Below, in pieces: positions 1 through 10,429 of a stretch of DNA of 64,000 nt. Source of the DNA: Amphibalanus amphitrite (Eukaryota > Arthropoda > Thecostraca > Balanomorpha > Balanidae); NCBI RefSeq assembly GCF_019059575.1, contig NW_024881530.1, positions 1,217,501 through 1,281,500 of the forward strand, read 5' to 3'. The notes below the pieces were generated by a model. That model was not told the DNA's origin. It saw only the letters and a list, made by a program, of their open reading frames with translations, and did no database searches. Both the position numbers and the translations under genes were made by a program. Numbering within the stretch: the first letter of the stretch is position 1; every line of letters begins with the position of its first letter.

Positions 1-304
1 TGCTGTGACTCATCGACTGAATAGTTTTAGTATCATATCCGTAATATCTGTTCCAAAAATGTAATTGAACCCATTTATCTCAAAGTATGACTTCTAAAAC
101 TGTGTGACTGTAATTTTCTTGAAAATGATCTCTGATAGATCGAAACGTCGAACAACAATATAGCTATGATATTTTGTATTTATGACATCTTTTGGTAATA
201 TTTTACATTCTCACGAACCCGAACCTCGACAGTGCATTCGCCGCCTCGAAAGTCTTAATAAGAAGAAGATAAGTGCCCATTATGCTGTTGTGTTTAACAA
301 AACT

Positions 305-307
<3 letters not shown>
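1..307 (+). repeat. possible 3' end of a second Penelope-like element
   Basis: No gene is seen. The stretch ends at the first (TA)n tract in the same way as the right arm of the neighbouring Penelope-like element does. The last ~100 bases (ctcgaaag..., gctgttgtgtttaac) resemble 3765-3815 at what I judge to be well under full identity, and tctctgatagatcgaaac at about 131-148 resembles the ctctgatgatgatc...gatcgaaag block near 2680-2705. I infer a diverged relative of the same family reading into the (TA)n tract. This is a weak call made by eye. Confidence 0.35.

Positions 308-371
<64 letters not shown>
308..371. repeat. (TA)n microsatellite, tract 1
   Basis: An uninterrupted AT dinucleotide run. 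It abuts the left arm of the Penelope-like element. Two longer tracts lie at 3818-3931 and 9614-9744; all three sit exactly at transposon edges. Confidence 0.95.
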
Positions 372-375
<4 letters not shown>

Positions 376-886
376 ATATTTGGGAAGCAGGTTCTCTCTA
401 ATACATATGTCATTAAACACGACTGCATGTTTGGTGTTATTTAGCTTTTTTGTTTCATTTTCGAGACGTCGGACAGTACTTCTTTCCTCATCGTTCAAAG
501 AGAAAAGTAACTCACCAAAGGAAGCAATGGCTGCGATCGAGATTAAAGTTGTCGTAAATCGGTTACTCATTAGGATGCAAATTAAAGTTCGTTCATAATT
601 CGTTCGCTGTTATATTTATCTTAGCTTTCGATCAACATTGATCATCATCAGAGAAATGAATATACACAAATGATGCCGCGCAATATATGTCACAGATGAA
701 TAAAATATTAACATTTCTTCAAACATCGTCCTATTTGTTTCATGGCACCACTCTTTCGAACACAAATCTACATCCAGTTAAATACACAGGTCATAACATC
801 GTTACCGTGAATATTCACATTGGGTCTTGCATAACAGAACAAACCATCACAATTCATCGATGACACATTGTTTCAACTTTCACGCA

Positions 887-2097
887 TTACGTCATTTGTC
901 TGTCGAACAGTGGAATGTTTGTCAGAGTTTTCATGTGTGTGTTGATGATGGGTGATGTGTCGCGGATGATGATGGTTTCGGTGATGGCCAGTCGTCGTTT
1001 GTCGTTTAGTCGCGCTATTATTGTGGTGTTGTTTGTCAGTAAGTCTCTCGTGAGTCGGGTTCCGTGCTGGTCATGAAGATGTGCCTTGGGTCCTCCGTCT
1101 TGTAAGTGCATTGTCAGTCGGCGGCTCAGTGATGTAGTTGTGTGACCAATGTAGTATACGTTGCGGGTTGCACAGTCCCCGGTAGAACACTTAAAACGGT
1201 ATACTACATTGGTTTCTTGCAGTGGTGTAGTGGTCTGTTGATTGTTACGCATTATGAGTGAGGAGGTCCGTGGTGACTTGTAGTAAATTTTGAAGCGTAT
1301 GCGGTGCTCAGGATTGACCGGAGTGACGTTTTTTGTGATGATGTCACGCATAGCTTTTTCATCTTTTTTCCAGGATGGTGTGAGGGTGTTTCTGTAGTAT
1401 ATGTCTATGTTGGTAGCTTGGTCGTTTTTGTTGTGCATCATGTTTGTCGACTTTGTCATGTACTTGTCAAGAAGGTCACGTGATACGTCGTCAAAGTCAC
1501 TATTACTGTATCCATTGTTCACCAGCATCGACCTCACTCGCCGCAGCTCACTGTGGATAAGTGGCCAGGTTGAACAATGAGTCAGAGCTCGACGCACGTA
1601 CGACCGGATAACTCCTCGCTTGTATGAATCGGTACAGTCGCCTTTGGCATTCATGCAGCGTCCCAAGTTAGTAGTTTTGACGTGTACCTGAGTTTCAAAG
1701 CTGTCATCCTTGGCATGAATCAATAAGTCGAGGAATGGTAGTTTGTTACTGACGTTGAGCTCTGTGGTGAATACAAGACCTGACTCGGCCTCCAGCATAC
1801 CTCTGAGTGTTTCCAGGTGATCTACGTCACGCACATCTACAAAAATATCATCGATGTAGCGGAAATACATAGACGGTCGCACAGCGCTATCAGACAAGAC
1901 TCTGTTTTCAATGTGGCACATGAAGGCATTGGCGAATAGGACGCCCAAGGGGGAGCCCATTGCTACGCCATCAATCTGGCAGTACATTTTACCTGAAGGG
2001 CACCGGAATGGGACCTCCAGGGTGCACGCACGTAGAAGGGCCTCCAATATCTTTCTGGGTAGTTTTGGTGCGGCAAGGCTACCAGAGTTTGGTTTGG
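887..2097 (-). pseudogene. Penelope-type reverse transcriptase/GIY-YIG endonuclease, 5'-truncated
   Basis: The open frame runs on the minus strand from about 2170 to 887, but its first ~27 codons lie in the inverted second copy and are probably not authentic, so I start the homologous part at 2097. Motifs, in residues of the 427-aa frame: RT palm block QIDGVAMGSP (65-74), catalytic YIDD (105-108), a thumb-like region to ~300, then a GIY-YIG endonuclease with VVY (322-324), YYIG (339-342), an Arg at 350-351 and Glu in the ITETIII block near 399. That domain order, RT followed by GIY-YIG, is diagnostic for canonical Penelope elements. The N-terminal fingers of the RT are absent. The frame ends 14 bases after the sequence for DRQMT begins, with the same stop as the plus-strand copy. 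Confidence 0.85.
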
Positions 2098-2444
2098 TTT
2101 CTACACCACTGCAAGAAACCAATGTAGTATACCGTTTTAAGTGTTCTACCGGGGACTGTGCAACCCGCAACGTATACTACATTGGTCACACAACTACATC
2201 ACTGAGCCGCCGACTGACAATGCACTTACAAGACGGAGGACCCAAGGCACATCTTCATGACCAGCACGGAACCCGACTCACGAGAGACTTACTGACAAAC
2301 AACACCACAATAATAGCGCGACTAAACGACAAACGACGACTGGCCATCACCGAAACCATCATCATCCGCGACACATCACCCATCATCAACACACACATGA
2401 AAACTCTGACAAACATTCCACTGTTCGACAGACAAATGACGTAA
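2098..2444 (+). pseudogene. GIY-YIG endonuclease fragment (second Penelope copy)
   Basis: Plus-strand reading gives the same ~113 residues as the C-terminus of the minus-strand protein, from PLQETNVVY to DRQMT and the stop at 2442-2444. It contains only the endonuclease domain and no RT. An apparent upstream start at 1911 is antisense to the RT of the first copy and is not real. The fragment is the coding part of the inverted right arm. Confidence 0.8.
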
Positions 2445-2720
2445 TGCGTGAAAGTTGAAACAATGTGTCATCGATGAATTGTGATGGTTTGTTCTGTTAT
2501 GCAAGATCCAATGTGAATATTCACGGTAACGATGTTATGACCTGTGTATTTAACTGGATGTAGATTTGTGTTCGAAAGAGTGGTGCCATGAAACAAATAG
2601 GACGATGTTTGAAGAAATGTTAATATTTTATTCATCTGTGACATATATTGCGCGGCATCATTTGTGTATATTCATTTCTCTGATGATGATCAATGTTGAT
2701 CGAAAGCTAAGATAAATATA

Positions 2721-3613
2721 GGGGAAGTTGGGGCAATGCCGGGGTTGGGGCAAAGCCGAAATTCGAGATATTTCGAAAACCGTACGACATGGATGCCACC
2801 TGTCAGTGATGATCTGAAGCTTAAGTGACTACCAATTATCGCATGTTTGTTACCAGTCGTCATTCGGAATACTTCGGCTGTGAGGGCGCCAAGAGCGTTT
2901 TCAAGGTACGTTTCCTTTGTACTACATGCGTCTTCGAAGCTGCATTTCCTACTCATTATGCTACCGTTTGTCTGGCCAATTCGGTCAAGGAATCTTCAGC
3001 ACGTCTTTGCATAAGTGTGCTGCCTATTTGAAATTTATACAGCACGTTGAAAAGTTATGGGCCTGCAAATGAAAGTATGGGTGGCTGGGGTAATGCCGAA
3101 AACGTGCAATTACGCGGCGCGTTAAAGCATGCTACGTGAACTTTACCGCTGTAGAATAGCAACGCGTATTTTTAGTCACACAAATTACACTTTTAACCGA
3201 CACAACGGCCTGTTACCATAAAGAATGATTTATCTGGCCTTTTCTTATTATATCACACAATTATAACTTCCAGTGTGCACCAAGCTTCCTCAAGCTCTTA
3301 AAACGCGTGTCAGCTTTGACGAATTCTGGATAAAATTTGAGATAAAATAGCAAAACATCAATTTCGGCATTCCCGTAGATCATTCCTCCCATTTTCGGCT
3401 TTCCCCGCAGTCCGGGGCAACGCCGAAAAAGTCACTTCTTTGATATTTTTAGTTTGTGCGCTTAACGGTATGCGAATTCATCAAATGCGCCTGGTATGTT
3501 TGAAAGGCAAAAGACTAGCCTCTCGAATGACGCCAACAAGAATAGCTTATGTTGTCTACCTTGCGTGCTACGGGCGTCAGAAAAAAAGTATTCGGCGTTC
3601 CCCCAACTTCCCC
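2721..3613. mobile_element. TA-flanked MITE, copy 1 (inserted in Penelope arm)
   Basis: Terminal inverted repeats begin GGGGAAGTTGGGG at both ends, and TA is duplicated at 2719-2720 and 3614-3615. Removing it rejoins ...agataaata and acagcgaacg..., which is the uninterrupted order seen inverted in the left Penelope arm (around 600-620). That gives an internal empty-site control. No protein is recognised inside. The TA duplication suggests Tc1/mariner-type mobilisation, but this is inferred from the target only. Confidence 0.85.
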
Positions 3614-3814
3614 TAACAGCGAACGAATTATGAACGAACTTTAATTTGCATCCTAATGAGTAACCGATGTACGACAACTTTAATCTCGATCGCAGCCATT
3701 GCTTCCTTTGGTGAGTTACTTTTCTCTTTGAACGATGAGGAAAGAAGTACTGTCCGACGTCTCGAAAATGAAACAAAAAAGCTAAATAACACCAAACATG
3801 CTGTCGTGTTTAAT

Positions 3815-3934
<120 letters not shown>

Positions 3935-4124
3935 GGTGGCACTTAAAAATCGATTTTTGATTTTTAATGCGTGCGGTTGGTTTAACCCATTTATGCCCAG
4001 GAATATTGACCATCATGAAAATCGATGAAATCAAGATATGTTACGCTTCTACCGGCCTTGCATGGAATCGAAAATAATTTTTGCCGGCAGCGAAAGTTTT
4101 TTGAGAAAAACGTAAAAAACGTGC

Positions 4125-4181
4125 GTTGCGAAATCGCAACGAAGGGCACACCGGGCGCCATCAGCGTTGCGAAAACGCAAC
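4125..4181. repeat. paired subterminal palindromes (left end)
   Basis: Two copies of GTTGCG-N4-CGCAAC at 4125-4140 and 4166-4181, spaced 41 bases, each followed by GA(A/C)GGGCAC. Matching copies lie near the other end of the same element. They could be transposase-binding sites. Confidence 0.7.
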
Positions 4182-4240
4182 GACGGGCACATCAGACGGA
4201 CATAAAGTACACTAAAGTAGTAGTAGGGGAAGTTGAAGTA

Positions 4241-5129
4241 GGGGAAGTTGGGGCAATGCCGGAGTTGGGGCAAAGCCGAAATTCGAGATATTTCGAAAAC
4301 CGTAAGACATGGATGCCACCTGTCAGTGATGCTCTGAAGCTTAAGTGACTACAATTATCGCATGTTTGTTACGAGTCGTCATTCGGAATACTTCGACTGT
4401 GAGGGCGCCAAGAGCGTTTTCAAGGTACGTTTCCCTTGTACTACATGCGCCTTTGAAGCTGCATTTCTTACTCATTATGCTACCGTTTGTCTGGCCAATT
4501 CGGTCAAGTAATCTTTAGCATGTCTTTGCATAAGTGTGCTGCCTATTTGAAATTTATACAGCACGTTGAAAAGTTATGGGCCTGCAAATGAAAGTATGGC
4601 AGGCTGGGGTAATGCCGAAAACGTGCGATTACGCACGTGTTAAAAGCACGCTACGTGGACTTTACTGCTGTAGAATAGCAACGCGTGTTTTTAGTCACAC
4701 AAATTACACTTTCAACCGACACAACGGCCTGTTACCTATAAGGAATGATTTACCTGGCATGTTCTTATGATATCACACAATTATAACTTCCAGTGTGCAC
4801 CGCGTCCTCAAGCTCTTAAAACGCGTGTCAGCTTTGATCAATTCTGGATAAAGTTTGAGATAAAATGGCAAAACATCAATGTCGGCATTCCCCGTAGATC
4901 ATTTCTCCCATTTTCGGCTTTCCCCGCAGTCCGGGGCAACGCCGAAAGTCACTTCTTTGATATTTTTAGTTTGTGCGCTTAACGGTATGCGAATTCATCA
5001 AATGTGCCTGGTATGTTTGAAAGGCAAAAGACTGGCCTCTCGAATGACGCCAACAAGAATAGCTTATGTTGTCTACCTTGCGTGCTACGGGCGTCAGAAA
5101 AAAGTCTTCGGCGTTCCCCCAACTTCCCC
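4241..5129. mobile_element. TA-flanked MITE, copy 2
   Basis: Same family as 2721-3613 and in the same orientation: GGGGAAGTTGGGG termini, 889 bases, TA at 4239-4240 and 5130-5131. The interior is closely similar to copy 1 with scattered substitutions and small indels. A partial duplicate of the left terminus (ggggaagttgaagta) lies just outside at about 4226-4240. Confidence 0.85.
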
Positions 5130-6051
5130 TATATGCTAGTTTGTTTTAACATATATTTCACCAACCGTTGAAAAATATTGCTTGAGAATGCGGAACCCAC
5201 ATCCCTCATGCTTTATTACCCGCCTAAGAGCCTCAATGAGGGAGCATAACTTAAGGGTTCGCGAACGGGGAGATGGCAACAAACGGTCATTATCAACAAC
5301 AATTGTCCATTTAAAGTACCTAGTGGTCAGCACGTACCCTGGGCGGTGCTTTCTTTTTGGAAGTTAGACAGAGCCATTAGCCCATTACCCTCTCATATGA
5401 GAACCCCAAACTGAAAACAATTTAACCGAGGATTGGGAGTCAACCAGTGCCTCGCCTAAGCGCCTATCCGCAATACCATTGTTAACCACCCTCCTAGGAG
5501 TAAAGACAAATTCAAATGCAGGGTAGTCGTGCACACTCTTATCAAAAAATGAACCTATCCGGCTTTCACAAATTACCTGCGTAAGGCGTAGAGCGTCATA
5601 ACAACTCGGCTTAAAGTGTCTCCCAGGACCCATTTTATCACTTTTACACCTAATCCAAAATTTTCATTGTCCCACTCTCAGCGACCTTCACACTTGTAAC
5701 CTCTTTCTCGAGACAATGCCAGGGCAGACTGGTGATTCGATACAGTTCACACTTTCCAAGTGTTTCGTCAATCCGTCCTTTCCATCTTTAGGATAGTAGA
5801 ATCCTTCTCCATGCCTCAACCTTTGTTTCAACTGGACGGGCAACTAGGTATATCGCATTCGAGCAGCTCCCATAGGAGCACAGGTCTGTAGCCGGATACA
5901 GAAAGTGCTTGGGAAGGGGGGGGCTGGTTCATGGGTGGCCTGGATTAATGGGCTCAGCCTCGACGATTCACCATGCCCGCTCAGACCAATGTTTTCCCTA
6001 ATTCCAATAATGCTTCTAGCTCTAAAATGGTCTGATTAGACAAAAGGCCTA
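5130..6051. other. unrecognised interior of the TTAA element
   Basis: No gene, tRNA or repeat is recognised. Short open frames occur (for example minus strand 5385-5633) but show no motif I know. A G tract lies at about 5917-5925. Confidence 0.5.
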
Positions 6052-6059
6052 CCCTCAGT

Positions 6060-6473
6060 CAGGGGCGTCGACGCGTAAGGAAAACTGGTCCGACTTTTTC
6101 TCGGGGGGCCCCCACCGGTGGGGGCCCCCAGGTGTCGCGAGGGCCCCGCGAGGCGCAGCAGGGCCCCGCGAGCCGCAGCGGGGGGCCCCCGTTGCCGCAG
6201 CAGGGGCCCCCGTGGCCGCAGCAGGGCCCCCCAAGAGCCCCAACAGGGGCCCCCCGCGGCCGCAGAAGGGGACCCCGCGGGCCGCAGCAGGGCCCCAAGG
6301 TGTCTAGCAGGGCTCCAGAGGCAGGGCCCCCGCGGTCTCTAGCAGGGCCCCCCGAGCCGCAGTAGGGCCCCCGCGGTCTGCAGCAGGGGCCCCCGCGAGC
6401 CACAGCAGGACACCGCCTAGTCGAAAAAGTGGTCCGACTAGTCGGAAAAGTCGGACCGGTGTCGACGCCCCTG
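6060..6473. mobile_element. hAT-type MITE with GC-rich tandem core
   Basis: Ends are CAGGGGCGTCGAC and GTCGACGCCCCTG, a 13-bp inverted repeat, flanked by a perfect 8-bp duplication CCCTCAGT (6052-6059 and 6474-6481). CAGGG-type termini with 8-bp duplications identify the hAT superfamily. Subterminal tggtccgac/gtcggacc blocks repeat the inversion. The middle (about 6100-6410) is made of degenerate ~20-bp units of the form gcagcagggccccc. The open frames across it are low-complexity artefacts. Confidence 0.9.
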
Positions 6474-7003
6474 CCCTCAGTAAACAAACAAGCAATGCTT
6501 CACATCAACCACCTTATCAATCCGTGCAAACCATGAATTCTAAAAATAAACTATTATTTTCCAGACGCCCTCATCACTCCTGCCGAAGGGGTCTGTTGCC
6601 CCCCCCCCTCCCTCGAGGGGGCATATCCCACATTTGCCGCTTCTGGGAGTTATCTTTTCTAACGTAAGGGCCAGCGGATTGCATCCAGAGAATGACAATG
6701 CCTATCTGTCGTCTGATACCAGACTACGTACCCATTATTTAGTACAAAGTAGATCCAATTTTCAAAGTACCTCGCTATCTCTCAGCTCCGTTAGCATCGC
6801 CGAGCGTTTGATGCAGGTCCTTTTCCTACCATGCGATTTTCAGATGCTCGAAAACCCATTGCTCGAATAGCCCGATAATCTGCGAGAAAAAGAAATGAGT
6901 GTTTGATAGCTGTTTAAGTGAGTTAATGTGAAACGTGTCGCAACATTCACGTGCAAATGCACCTTGCACTTTACATACCTACACATCCCTCACGACTACA
7001 AAA

Positions 7004-7008
<5 letters not shown>

Positions 7009-7079
<71 letters not shown>
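7009..7079. repeat. (GA)n microsatellite
   Basis: About 35 GA units, imperfect for a further ~60 bases. Open frames of Arg-Glu or Ser-Leu repeats over it are artefacts. Confidence 0.95.
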
Positions 7080-7082
<3 letters not shown>

Positions 7083-7215
7083 AGGAGAGAGAGAGTTGGG
7101 AGAGCGTGGAAGAGAGGGAGGAAGATTGGGGAGAGAAGGAAAGAACCCACACCGTATCTCAAGTGAAGTCTATTTGATGTTCCTATACTTCCGCTGCCCT
7201 GCCAATTTGCCCCTC

Positions 7216-7273
7216 GTTGCGTTTTCGCAACACCCCTGTCTTTCCGATGTGCCCAACGTTGCGTTACCGCAAC
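7216..7273. repeat. paired subterminal palindromes (right end)
   Basis: GTTGCG-N4-CGCAAC at 7216-7231 and 7258-7273, spaced 42 bases. They mirror the left pair, and a fifth copy lies at 7618-7633, only 16 bases from the right terminus. Confidence 0.7.
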
Positions 7274-7989
7274 ACGACTGTAGTCATATTTGAAAATAGT
7301 CACAAACCCTATTTGCAGCATAATTTGTTAATAAAATGTATATTCTAGCTATTGTAGGGACTCTGCAGAATATGTTCACACATTATTCATCACGATATAA
7401 TTAATCACTTAATCTACTTATTTTGGTTTTCGTGACGTCATCACTGACGGGACCTTTGACTTCCCTCTGGGAGCTCTGGACGGTAAGTTACCGGCCGCAC
7501 AGACTTGTAACTGCGTAGCATCATGCGCGGATCCATGCTAAACGCGCTGAAACTTGTCTCATCGGTGAGACGTTATTATACACTTCTCAAGATTTGATCG
7601 CGTCGACGCTTGCTTGTGTTGCGAAAACGCAACGAAGGGCGTAAATGGGTTAACGGTTCCATTCCCGTAAAAAATAAGGAAGGCAAATTTTTGTGGGAAA
7701 ATATTGATATTTAGAGGTCGCGAATCAAGGTCAAAGTTGAGATTTTTGTAGGAAATTTCGATATCATCAAATTCTCTTCTGATTTTGCTATGTAACTGTG
7801 TTTGGATGATAATAAGGTATTTCTTAGTCATTTTCATATTGTTTATCGATATTCCACGCATTTACGCTACTCCAGTTCCCCCTTTTGTAGATAATTGGCG
7901 CCTCATTGGAGCGAGGGGTATCATGGGCAGTGGACACCCAGGTCCCTTTATGTGTGGCCTGGGTAGCAGTTGCAGCCGATCTTCGGGCT

Positions 7990-8880
7990 TCAGGCTAGCG
8001 TTTTCTGTGATCTTCAACGACATGGAGGAAGAACTGGCGCTTATCTTCGTCTTTCATGAGTACCAGGCCTACATCAGTGCCACACCGCGCCTGGTGAAAT
8101 CATTCACCACTCGCAGCTCCCGGACCACACGAGCTGCGGTTTGGTAGCTACTGTCCTCCCAGTGGTCTTGGTCATTGATGATGAGCCCTGCGTCCAGGTC
8201 GTGGATTCTTGAGAGCTTTTTGAAAGATGGTATTAGGAAGCTCGCCAGCGTCTTGGTCGCGAGAGCGGCGTTCTTGGTGTCCACTAAGGGCTTGTGGGGC
8301 GGGTCCTCGTCCTCACTCTTCTGCAAGTCCATTACCCACATCATGACTTGATGAATCCCGAGGGTCTGGGTCGAAAGGATCCAGTCACCAGCCGATCATT
8401 TAAGTACCACAGGTGACGGCCGAAGACCGGGACTGTCGCCTTCGACAGCTCCTTGTCGGGGTAGGTGCAGAGCGCATTCACGAAGGTCAGATTCCGAGCC
8501 GGCGCAGCAGCGGGGAGTAGAGTCCGAGACCAGGCGGCGGCGGTGGCGGCGTACGTGCAGAGTGCAGACGACGACAGCGCACAGCGTCTGATGACCTGGG
8601 CCTCGGCCGCCGTCAGCTGGAACTGCTCCCTGAAGAGGAAGACATCCACAGGGCGGATGGCCTTTGCCATCCACATAACTCAGTGGAGTACTCTGGGGCG
8701 AAGAAGCGGATGCCGTGCTTTGGAACTCCACCGAGAGCAATTACGCAGAGCTCCAGAAGTTTTTGGCAGTCTTCCCGGAGCTGGGCGTAGTCGAGGAAGC
8801 GGCGGAAGCTGACCAGCAGCTCGTCCCACTCCGGGACGTCGTCGACGGCGAACCGATCTAGGGCCGATCCAACCTTTGCT
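7990..8880 (-). pseudogene. decayed transposon-encoded protein
   Basis: Minus-strand translation gives one protein-like path broken by at least two frameshifts: about 8880-8690 (includes FAVDDVPEWDELLVSF and GIRFFAPEYSTE), then 8676-8341 (MWMAKAIRPVDVFLFREQF, HLWYLNDRLV), then 8344-7990 (SSYQTAARVVRELRVVNDF, then RRGVALM and a stop after EDHRKR). The segments wWMAKAIy, RHLWYL and VVND..RGVAL resemble a family of uncharacterised transposon-associated proteins I remember from arthropod and cnidarian genomes; I cannot name its superfamily. It lies inside the 3932-9612 element and is probably the remnant of that element's own gene. Confidence 0.55.
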
Positions 8881-9609
8881 CGATGAGGGCTAAATCTCCG
8901 TTCACCAGCATGCTGTTCGCCGTCGTGGTGTCGAAGGAAAAGCCGCAGATCCGCTTCTCCAGCTCCTAGTCCCCCAGCGCTGAGAGCACATGACCTGTGC
9001 TTGGATGGACGGGAGTTTGGGAACGACGATGAGCTTCATCCTAAGTTCCGAGCCGCAGCAGGTTCACGTGTTCTTCACACATTACGGTTGGACAGTTGGG
9101 TCCAGTCGAGGCTAGTTCACTGTTGGGGACGCTCGCTCGCCCCCATGCGCCTAGGAGTGTCATTTCCGGTCAACTGTCATTTCCGGAATTATTAAAGCCA
9201 GGTTTTACCAGAGAAGCGCCATTTGAACGGTGTCATGTGTCTGCGTGCGAAGAAATCGATGTCATCGGTATAATGTCGCTTGATGTGTTGCTCTGTGCAA
9301 TGTGTGTAAACTTTGACAAGGGGTCGAGATGACCCGAAACTGTTAGTTTTACATGCACATATACGATCGACTCCGAAGTTTTTTTTTTCGTAAATATTGG
9401 TGCAAAACGAAGTTGCATTTCTTTTCAGTTTAAAAAAAGTTGATTTTCCCCCAAAACTGTAAACTTTGACCTCAATTCGCGACCCCTCAATATCAATATT
9501 TTTCCAAATCATTTTGCACACATTATTTTTTACGGGGATGGAACCAGAAAACCACCCGCACGCCTAAAAATCGGACAAAATAAAATTCACCCTATTGCTA
9601 AGTGCCACC

Positions 9610-9746
<137 letters not shown>

Positions 9747-9799
9747 TTCGATGCGGATTGACGAGAAGATCACGATGATGCCCTTAGTTTGTTCCTATC

Positions 9800-10064
9800 T
9801 TGACTAATTCGAAAGTTATTCGAGACAAACTCTCTCCAAATCTAGCGCCGCCATCTTGACTCTTTTGACCCCTGTGACGTCATCTTTGACCTGACCTGAA
9901 AATGACCTTTGTAGAAATTGTAGACCTTGTCCGTGCGTCTCCGATGCCGTTGACCGCTTGTCGCTATCCTGCTTCGTTCTCGCTCGATTTCTCAAGAGGG
10001 CGGTCATCCGCCCCCCCCCCCCCCGTCGGTTCTAAGTTGGCGCAGACTCCCGTTGGTGCGCGGT
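9800..10064. mobile_element. right-end fragment of the AGGTCA hairpin-end family
   Basis: Contains gtgacgtcatc, tgacctgacctg, gttgaccgcttgtcgctat and a C tract before a gcgcgg-TTAA end (TTAA at 10065-10068). The same order of blocks is seen at the right end of the complete element at 35487-36663. The left part is missing. Confidence 0.7.
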
Positions 10065-10429
10065 TTAAGGCACAATGGCCACCAACCCATTGTACCTTTT
10101 CTAATTAAACGTTCATTCAACTCCCACAAGGCTCGTCGTCATGGATTGTCGGGTATGATGCGAATGTGTCTAGACTACTGCAAGAGTAAGGAGCAAGAAC
10201 ACTGGATAGCCTAAACAAGGTCCCTCGAGCTAGGGAGGCGACTAGGATGTCGACTGGGATGTTTGACCTTCAGATGTTTGATGTCATTAAATAGCTCGTT
10301 CAGAAAGACAACTGACAGATCACCTGAAGGCAGCCAATTGGTTGCCAGCTCTTGTCACCCCTTCAGTATCTAAAAGATCGTTTGACTCACAGCTTGATAC
10401 ATCGGTTGAACCACGGGAGCGTTTATTAG

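Larger units (their letters stand above)
382..3813 (-). mobile_element. Penelope-like retroelement with inverted terminal arms
   Basis: A 5'-truncated Penelope-like element on the minus strand (3' end near 382) is joined head-to-head to a shorter copy on the plus strand, so the locus is a large inverted repeat. The left arm is about 382-1224; the right arm is 2098-2720 plus 3616-3813, split by a MITE. The single-copy middle (1225-2097) encodes reverse transcriptase. Penelope-like elements are known for terminal repeats in direct or inverted order and 5' truncation, which fits. Both arms stop at (TA)n tracts. Arm sequences look nearly identical, and the encoded C-terminal protein is identical in both, so the structure is young. 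No 5' part of the RT is present, so this copy should be inactive. Confidence 0.8.
3986..7649. mobile_element. TTAA-flanked (piggyBac-like) element nested inside the larger one
   Basis: TTAA is duplicated at 3982-3985 and 7650-7653. Terminal inverted repeats are CCCATTTATGCCC and, on the other strand at the right end, CCCATTTACGCCC. TTAA duplication with CCC termini is the piggyBac pattern. Removal restores continuity of the host element's long inverted repeat. It contains five copies of a 16-bp palindrome (GTTGCG-4 nt-CGCAAC), a TA MITE (4241-5129), a hAT MITE (6060-6473) and a (GA)n tract. No transposase is recognised; 5130-6059 and 6482-7000 hold nothing I can name. Confidence 0.75.

Noticed and set aside
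2098-2170. N-terminal ~27 residues of the Penelope frame
   Set aside because: They are antisense to the second, inverted copy, so the start at 2170 is an artefact of the junction.
6055-6495. Several overlapping Gly/Pro/Arg-rich open frames
   Set aside because: They are open in many frames on both strands because of the GC-rich tandem units of a hAT MITE.
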